Assembly (NCBI RefSeq): GCF_024679095.1
Contig: NC_066571.1
Location: 3,163,283 to 3,227,282, forward strand
Length of the DNA: 64,000 bases
From: Eriocheir sinensis
Lineage: Eukaryota; Arthropoda; Malacostraca; Decapoda; Varunidae
Direction: 5' to 3'
The translations under genes and the position numbers were made by a program. The notes below the pieces were generated by a model. The model made no database searches, had not been told where the DNA came from, and saw only the letters and a list, made by a program, of their open reading frames with translations. The stretch's first letter is position 1. Each line of letters begins with the position of its first letter. This document shows, piece after piece, positions 50,725 through 64,000 of the stretch.

Positions 50725-51000
50725 CAGAAATAGAAGCAGATTAAGGGCAGAATAAAAACAAAAAAATCTCGCCAAGCGCTGCTCCTGTGCAAAGAAGACA
50801 GTTTGGGTGGTCAAAAGAGAAGGTCAATTTCGGCTAGAGCGGTGTCTTGAATACCCCCTCTTGAAAGAGTTCAAGCCATAGCCAGGAGGAAATACAGAAA
50901 ATGGAGAGCTATTCCGAGTTTACCAGCAAACGGAATAAAAATAATGTAGATACTGGTTATCTTTCGCAAAAGTGATTTGGATAGCACAGTGACAAGTAGA
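50725..51000 (-). mobile_element. Jockey/I-type LINE 3' end, minus copy
   Basis: Reads inverted: GAAATAGAAGCAGATTAAGG at the 3' terminus, GCTGCTCCTGTGCAAAG, GGTCAATTTCGGCTAG, GTGTCTTGAATACCCCCTCT, GAGTTTACCAGC. It meets a plus-oriented copy at about 51,000. Confidence 0.85.
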
Positions 51001-51004
51001 AAGT

Positions 51005-51292
51005 TGCGTGGAGCGGGGCTGCTTAAACAACCTTTTATGTAGGAGTCAACCAGTGTCTTCATATTTTATCCTTTCCACTGGTAAACTCGGGAACAGCCTT
51101 ACTCTGTATTTCTTTCTGCCTACGACTTACACTCATTCAAGAGGAGAGCATCAAGACACCTCTTTACCCGAAGTTGCCCTCTCTTCTGGCCTCTCTTTCT
51201 ATTTTCTTTTATCGGAGCAGCGTCTAGCGGGCTTTTTTGTGGTTGTTTTTGTTTTTTGCCCTTTAGTAGCATCCCTTGTTGTAAAAAAAAAA
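51005..51292 (+). mobile_element. Jockey/I-type LINE 3' end, plus copy
   Basis: CTGGTAAACTCGGGAACAGC, ATTCAAGAGGAGAGCATCAA, TCGGAGCAGCGTCTAGCGGG and CCCTTGTTGTAAAAAAAAAA mark the C-terminal codons, 3'UTR and A tail. It lies head to head with the preceding copy, about 60 bp downstream of the acyltransferase stop codon. Confidence 0.88.
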
Positions 51293-51352
51293 ATGAATGA
51301 TTTAACCACCACGGCGATGCCCCGTGAGACAATCCTGGGTGGCTGTGGCCGT

Positions 51353-60166
<8,814 letters not shown>

Positions 60167-60189
60167 CCTGCTCCAGGCTGTCAGGTTCT

Positions 60190-60890
60190 GTCGCGAAGTT
60201 TACTGGCCTGACGAGGCAAAACAGACGCATTAATGTTAGATTAGTGTGCTAACGTTAACGCAATATACTATCTTTTGGTAAAATCTAAAGGTTTAGGGAG
60301 ACTTTTCAGTTACAACGCGCTGACGTGGCGAGTCGCAGCCTTCCCTGTCCTAACGAGGTGAAGCAGACCCCTTGGTGTTAGATCCTTTTACCCCCCTTCA
60401 TGCAACATGGTATTTTTATGAATATTTGAACGAAATTCAGTCTCCAACACCCTGACGGGATCTGCCTCAGCCTTCGCTATCCTGACGAAGCAGAACAGGT
60501 TCATTTGAAATTACGTTTCTTACTTACCTTTACATAATATGCTAATCTTGCGATGACCGTCTAAAAAGTTTGGGAATAATCTCTTTCACCTAAACATATT
60601 TGCCTTCACGTTCAATGACTGATCCCACACTTACTCCTCTTCTCACGTCTCGCCTCTCTCTCCCCCTTTCATTCCCTTGGTTTCTCCCCTCGCAGTGCCC
60701 CCAAAGGCAAACCCACAAGTAATCCTGGCTGAAGGTGCGGCCAGGAAAGTCTGGGTCAGAGAGCAACAATCCACCTGCAGAAACGCCTTCCTTATTGGTT
60801 TCCCGCGGCTGCAACTCAGTCATGCAGGAAATGTTGCTCTAGGTGTTCAGGGTTCGTGGGGTATACGTGTGTGGCTTCCCTCGGCTCTAG
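60190..60890. other. Upstream region of WS/DGAT, with degenerate repeats; no gene seen
   Basis: CTGACGAGGCAAAACAGAC, CTAACGAGGTGAAGCAGAC and CTGACGAAGCAGAACAGGT recur about 130-145 bp apart (60,213, 60,353, 60,491). The promoter and any 5'UTR exon of the acyltransferase would be here, but no core motif is convincing. Confidence 0.4.
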
Positions 60891-60892
<2 letters not shown>

Positions 60893-60942
<50 letters not shown>

Positions 60943-61042
60943 AAAACCTTACTTGCTATACATTCCGGTCTGTCCGCCATAACTCGTGCAAACTTTTTTT
61001 TCCGCATGCTAGAAAATATAACCCCAAAAAAGATGGAGGGGG

Positions 61043-61087
<45 letters not shown>
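60893..61087. repeat. (CA)n and (TG)n pair
   Basis: (CA)n at 60,893-60,940 and (TG)n at about 61,045-61,087 are inverted relative to each other around a 105-bp spacer and could pair as a stem in single-stranded form. Confidence 0.95.
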
Positions 61088-61090
<3 letters not shown>

Positions 61091-61358
61091 CATAGACGTG
61101 AACTATAGGAGCCCAGCCACTGTATCTCACACACAAAAAGATCCCAGGAAACATTTACGTATTGAAAAAATAAAATATATCACATAGGTATTCATCAACA
61201 TGGAAATCGCCATCGTGAGTTAACAAAAGGAAAAAGAAAACTGACACTGCAAAATTCAGTCCATGATTAAATAGTCTGAAGCATCGTTTACGTGAGGGTA
61301 GATCGAAACTGACCCGGTCTTGCATACTCCTTTCTATGGGCATGTAGTCCCAGAGTAA

Positions 61359-61615
61359 AGGGGCTATTTCACTGGGCAAATTTTCCGTGGATCTTCAGTC
61401 AAACCACGATTTCCGCTGCGTGGTTCTCATTAGTTTCTTGTTATTACTGCTGCTGATGATGATGGTGAGTAATGCCGTCGTCCTTCGGTGAAATCTACTG
61501 TAGCTTTGTAAGATCGTGGAGACGTCAGACAACCACGGAAATATGAGAACCACGCCAGCGGAAATCGTGGTTTGACGGAAGATCCACGGAAAATTTGCCC
61601 AATGTAATAGCCCCT
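61359..61615. mobile_element. Harbinger-like MITE with TAA target duplication
   Basis: Termini AGGGGCTATT and AATAGCCCCT are perfect inverses, and the inverted arms extend about 72 bp (GGGCAAATTTTCCGTGGATC). TAA flanks both ends (61,356-61,358 and 61,616-61,618), the 3-bp TWA duplication typical of PIF/Harbinger. At 257 bp it has no coding capacity. Confidence 0.85.
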
Positions 61616-61619
61616 TAAG

Positions 61620-61935
61620 GACGCTCGGCTGTACGTAACTCCGAAATTAATCGAGGGGTGTTCTGAAAAATACTTCCATTGTGATTCCTGCTTAGAATTA
61701 CCACAAAATGACTCTCATCATTCCTTACTTAACATAACATAACGTACTCTGCCCTGTTCACGAGTGGGGGGCACATACCAGTCCCGTCCTCACGTTGGGG
61801 TGGATTAAGAGTCTGCCAAGGCCGCGAGGGGGGGAAGGGCTATAGGGGTGAGAGATGACTCGAGACATAGGGTTAGGTTACGTGAGCTAAGCGGCGAGAA
61901 GTGCAAATTAGTATGTATAGCGGAGAGATACGACT
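61620..61935. other. Spacer, no gene recognised
   Basis: Mixed-composition sequence between the MITE and a LINE end. Confidence 0.5.
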
Positions 61936-62084
61936 TTTTTATAACAAGGGAGGCAGATCAAGGGCAAAAAACAAAAAGAGCAACAAAAATCCCATTAAAT
62001 GCTGCTCCGACAAAAGAAACAAAGAACAAGAGGCGAGAATAGAGGTCAGTTTCGGGTGAAGAGGTGTCTTGATACTCTCCTAGA
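61936..62084 (-). mobile_element. Jockey/I-type LINE 3' end, minus copy
   Basis: TTTATAACAAGGGAGGCAGA, TCAAGGGCAAAAAAC, GCTGCTCCGACAAAAG and GGTCAGTTTCGGGTG match the inverted 3' ends at 45,492 and 50,725. It is severely 5'-truncated. Confidence 0.85.
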
Positions 62085-62089
62085 TTAAG

Positions 62090-62200
62090 ACTATGGAGTA
62101 CGATGTATTGGGGAGAGATGTGACTCGAAATTAAGACTAGGGTGTACGATGTATTGGGGAGAGATGTGACTCGAAATTAAGACTGGGGTGTAAGCAGATA
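62090..62200 (+). repeat. 46-bp tandem repeat, about 2.3 copies
   Basis: GTACGATGTATTGGGGAGAG and ATGTGACTCGAAATTAAGAC repeat directly. Confidence 0.9.
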
Positions 62201-62254
62201 TATAGGAAAAAGATGTGATTCGGATAGGCAGGGGTGAATGTATATAGGAATGCA

Positions 62255-63312
62255 GAAACGTTTGTTTATAAGACAAGAGGGAAAGTCAAGAATGCAGAGA
62301 TGTTTGGTTTCAAGACGAGAAGGGAGGTTAGAATGCAGAAATGTTTGGTTATATGACAGGAAGGGAGGTTAGGAATGCAGACATGTTTGGTTATATGACA
62401 GGAAGGGAGGTTAGGAATGCAGACATGTTTGGTTATATGACAGGAAGGGAGGTTAGGAATACAGAAATGTTTGGTTATATGACAGGAAGGGAGGTTAGGA
62501 ATGCAGAAATGTTTGGTTATATGACAGGAAGGGAGGTTAGGAATGCAGACATGTTTGGTTATATGACAGGAAGGGAGGTTAGGAATACAGAAATGTTTGG
62601 TTATATGACAGGAAGGGAGGTTAGGAATACAGAAATGTTTGGTTATATGACAGGAAGGGAGGTTAGGAATGCAGAGATGTTTGGTTATATGACAGGAAGG
62701 GAGGTTAGGAATGCAGAAATGTTTGGTTATATGACAGGAAGGGAGGTTAGGAATGCAGAAATGTTTGGTTATATGACAGGAAGGGAGGTTAGGAATGCAG
62801 AGATGTTTGGTTATAAGACAAGAAGGGAGGTTAGGAATGCAGAGATGTTTGGTTATAAGGCAAGAAGAGAGGTTAGGAATGCAGAGATGTTTGGTTATAA
62901 GACAAGAAGGGAGGTTAGGAATGCAGAGATGTTTGGTTATAAGACAAGAAGGGAGGTTAGGAATGCAGAGATGTTTGGTTATAAGGCAAGAGGGAAGGTT
63001 AGGAATGCAGAGATGTTTGGTTATAAGACAAGAAGGGAGGTTAGGAATGCAGAGATGTTTGGTTATAAGACAAGAAGGGAGGTTAGGAATGCAGAGATGT
63101 TTGGTTATAAGACAAGAAGGGAGGTTAGGAATGCAGAGATGTTTGGTTATAAGACAAGAAGGGAGGTTAGAAATGCAGAGATGTTTGGTTATAAGGCAAG
63201 AAGAGAGGTTAGGAATGCAGAGATGTTTGGTTATACGACAAGAAGGGAAGTTGGTTTTAAGACAAGAAGGGAGGTTAGGAATGCAGAGATGTTCGGTTAA
63301 CGACAAGAAGGG
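62255..63312 (+). repeat. 42-bp tandem array, about 25 copies
   Basis: The unit is ATGCAGAGATGTTTGGTTAT plus AAGACAAGAAGGGAGGTTAGGA. Two subfamilies are spatially sorted: ATGACAGGAAGG in the proximal part (to about 62,800) and AAGACAAGAAGG distally. Because 42 is divisible by 3 and the unit lacks stops, about 320-346 codons stay open on both strands; these are not supported as genes. Confidence 0.95.
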
Positions 63313-63539
63313 AGGTTAGTGTTGTGGTATAAGAGGATAGTGATAGGAACTTTATAAGGGACGGGGGAGTTAGGGAAGGGTGAGAGAAGCGGGTTGATGT
63401 ATAAAGGAGGACATGTGACTGAAGGAAGAGAATGGAGGTCAGTTTATGGGAAGGTGTGACTTATGGAAGGGGGATGGGGCGAGGCTTATAGAAGAGAGGT
63501 GTAACTTGAGGAGGGAGAGGAATGACTTAAAAGCGAGGT

Positions 63540-64000
63540 GTATACTTAGGTTCATAAGGGAGAGAATAGACCTAAACAGCAGGGGTGGAGGGTTATATGG
63601 AGGGGGGAAGTGGATCAAGGGTGGGGTGGTTGCAGGCTCATAAGGGAGAGAAGAGACCTAAACAGCAGGGGTGGAGGGTTATGTGGAGGGGGGAAGTGGA
63701 TCAAGGATGGGGTGATTGCAGGCTCATAAGGGAGAGAAGAGACCTTATCAGCAAAGTGGAGGGGGGAAGTGGATCAAGGGTGGGGTGTTTGCAGGCTCAT
63801 AAGGGAGATAAGAGACCTTATCAGCAGGGGTGGAGGGTTATGTGGAGGGGGGAAGTGGATCAAGGGTGGGGTGGTTGCAGGCTCATAAGGGAGAGAAGAG
63901 GCCTAATCAGCAAGGGTGGAGGGTTATGTGGGTGGGTGGGTGGGGGGTGGCAGTGGAACAAGAGTGGGGTGTTTGCAGGTCTATGAGGTCCAGAAACGAC
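63540..64000 (+). repeat. 80-95-bp G-rich tandem array running off the window end
   Basis: About five copies share TCATAAGGGAGAGAAGAG, GGGGTGGAGGGTTATGTGG, GGGGGGAAGTGGATCAAG and GGGTGGGGTGGTTGCAGG. The array is cut by the end of the window. Confidence 0.9.

Noticed and set aside
62266..63306. Repeat proteins of about 320-346 codons on both strands
   Set aside because: Pure product of the 42-bp array; no flanking start context, splice sites or domain.

Overview
This is a stretch of arthropod nuclear DNA, most likely from a decapod crustacean (crab-like; the group is inferred from gene content and repeat style, not proven). Genes are split by GT-AG introns. Di- and trinucleotide microsatellites, minisatellites and transposon relics make up most of the sequence. 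Nothing prokaryotic is visible: no operons, no CRISPR, no rRNA.

Four cellular genes can be reconstructed. (1) 14,841-20,164, plus strand: the last five coding exons of a Wnt ligand, best matched to Wnt16. Its 5' exons are not visible in the window. (2) 27,803-36,202, plus strand: a complete four-exon ER-type glutathione peroxidase (GPx7/8 class, 201 aa) with signal peptide, catalytic Cys and C-terminal KDEL. (3) 42,301-43,833, minus strand: a 510-aa type II membrane glycosyltransferase of family 92, uninterrupted in its coding part, with a probable 5'UTR intron. (4) 51,353-60,166, minus strand: a complete eight-exon wax-ester-synthase/DGAT-type acyltransferase (653 aa) with the HHxxxDG motif. 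All exon joins of genes 2 and 4 keep frame. A fifth, isolated coding relic at 2,376-3,131 (minus) looks like an adenain/Ulp1-fold cysteine protease of virus or Polinton type.

Layout: 1-14,300 is mostly low-complexity purine or pyrimidine tracts, tandem arrays, a CR1-like LINE relic and the protease relic. 14,300-21,100 is Wnt16. 21,100-27,400 has no recognised gene. 27,400-36,700 is the GPx gene, whose second long intron holds a Tigger/pogo-like element, a LINE relic with a MITE nested inside it, tandem SINEs and a foldback. 36,700-42,300 is AT-rich with a LINE 3' end and a 25-bp tandem array. 42,300-44,060 is the GT92 gene. 44,100-51,300 is transposon-rich, including a THAP-domain palindrome. 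51,350-60,170 is the acyltransferase gene with arrays, LINE and SINE copies in its introns. 60,200-64,000 has a Harbinger-like MITE and a 2-kb mosaic of tandem arrays running to the window end.

The genes do not form a pathway; they are unrelated neighbours. The most unusual theme is tandem arrays growing directly out of splice sites: the Wnt16 exon D donor lies in a 24-bp in-frame array, the Wnt16 exon A donor merges into a (GA)n tract, and an acyltransferase acceptor is the truncated last unit of a 24-bp array. Other notable items are the THAP palindrome, the protease relic and several TIR elements with visible target-site duplications.
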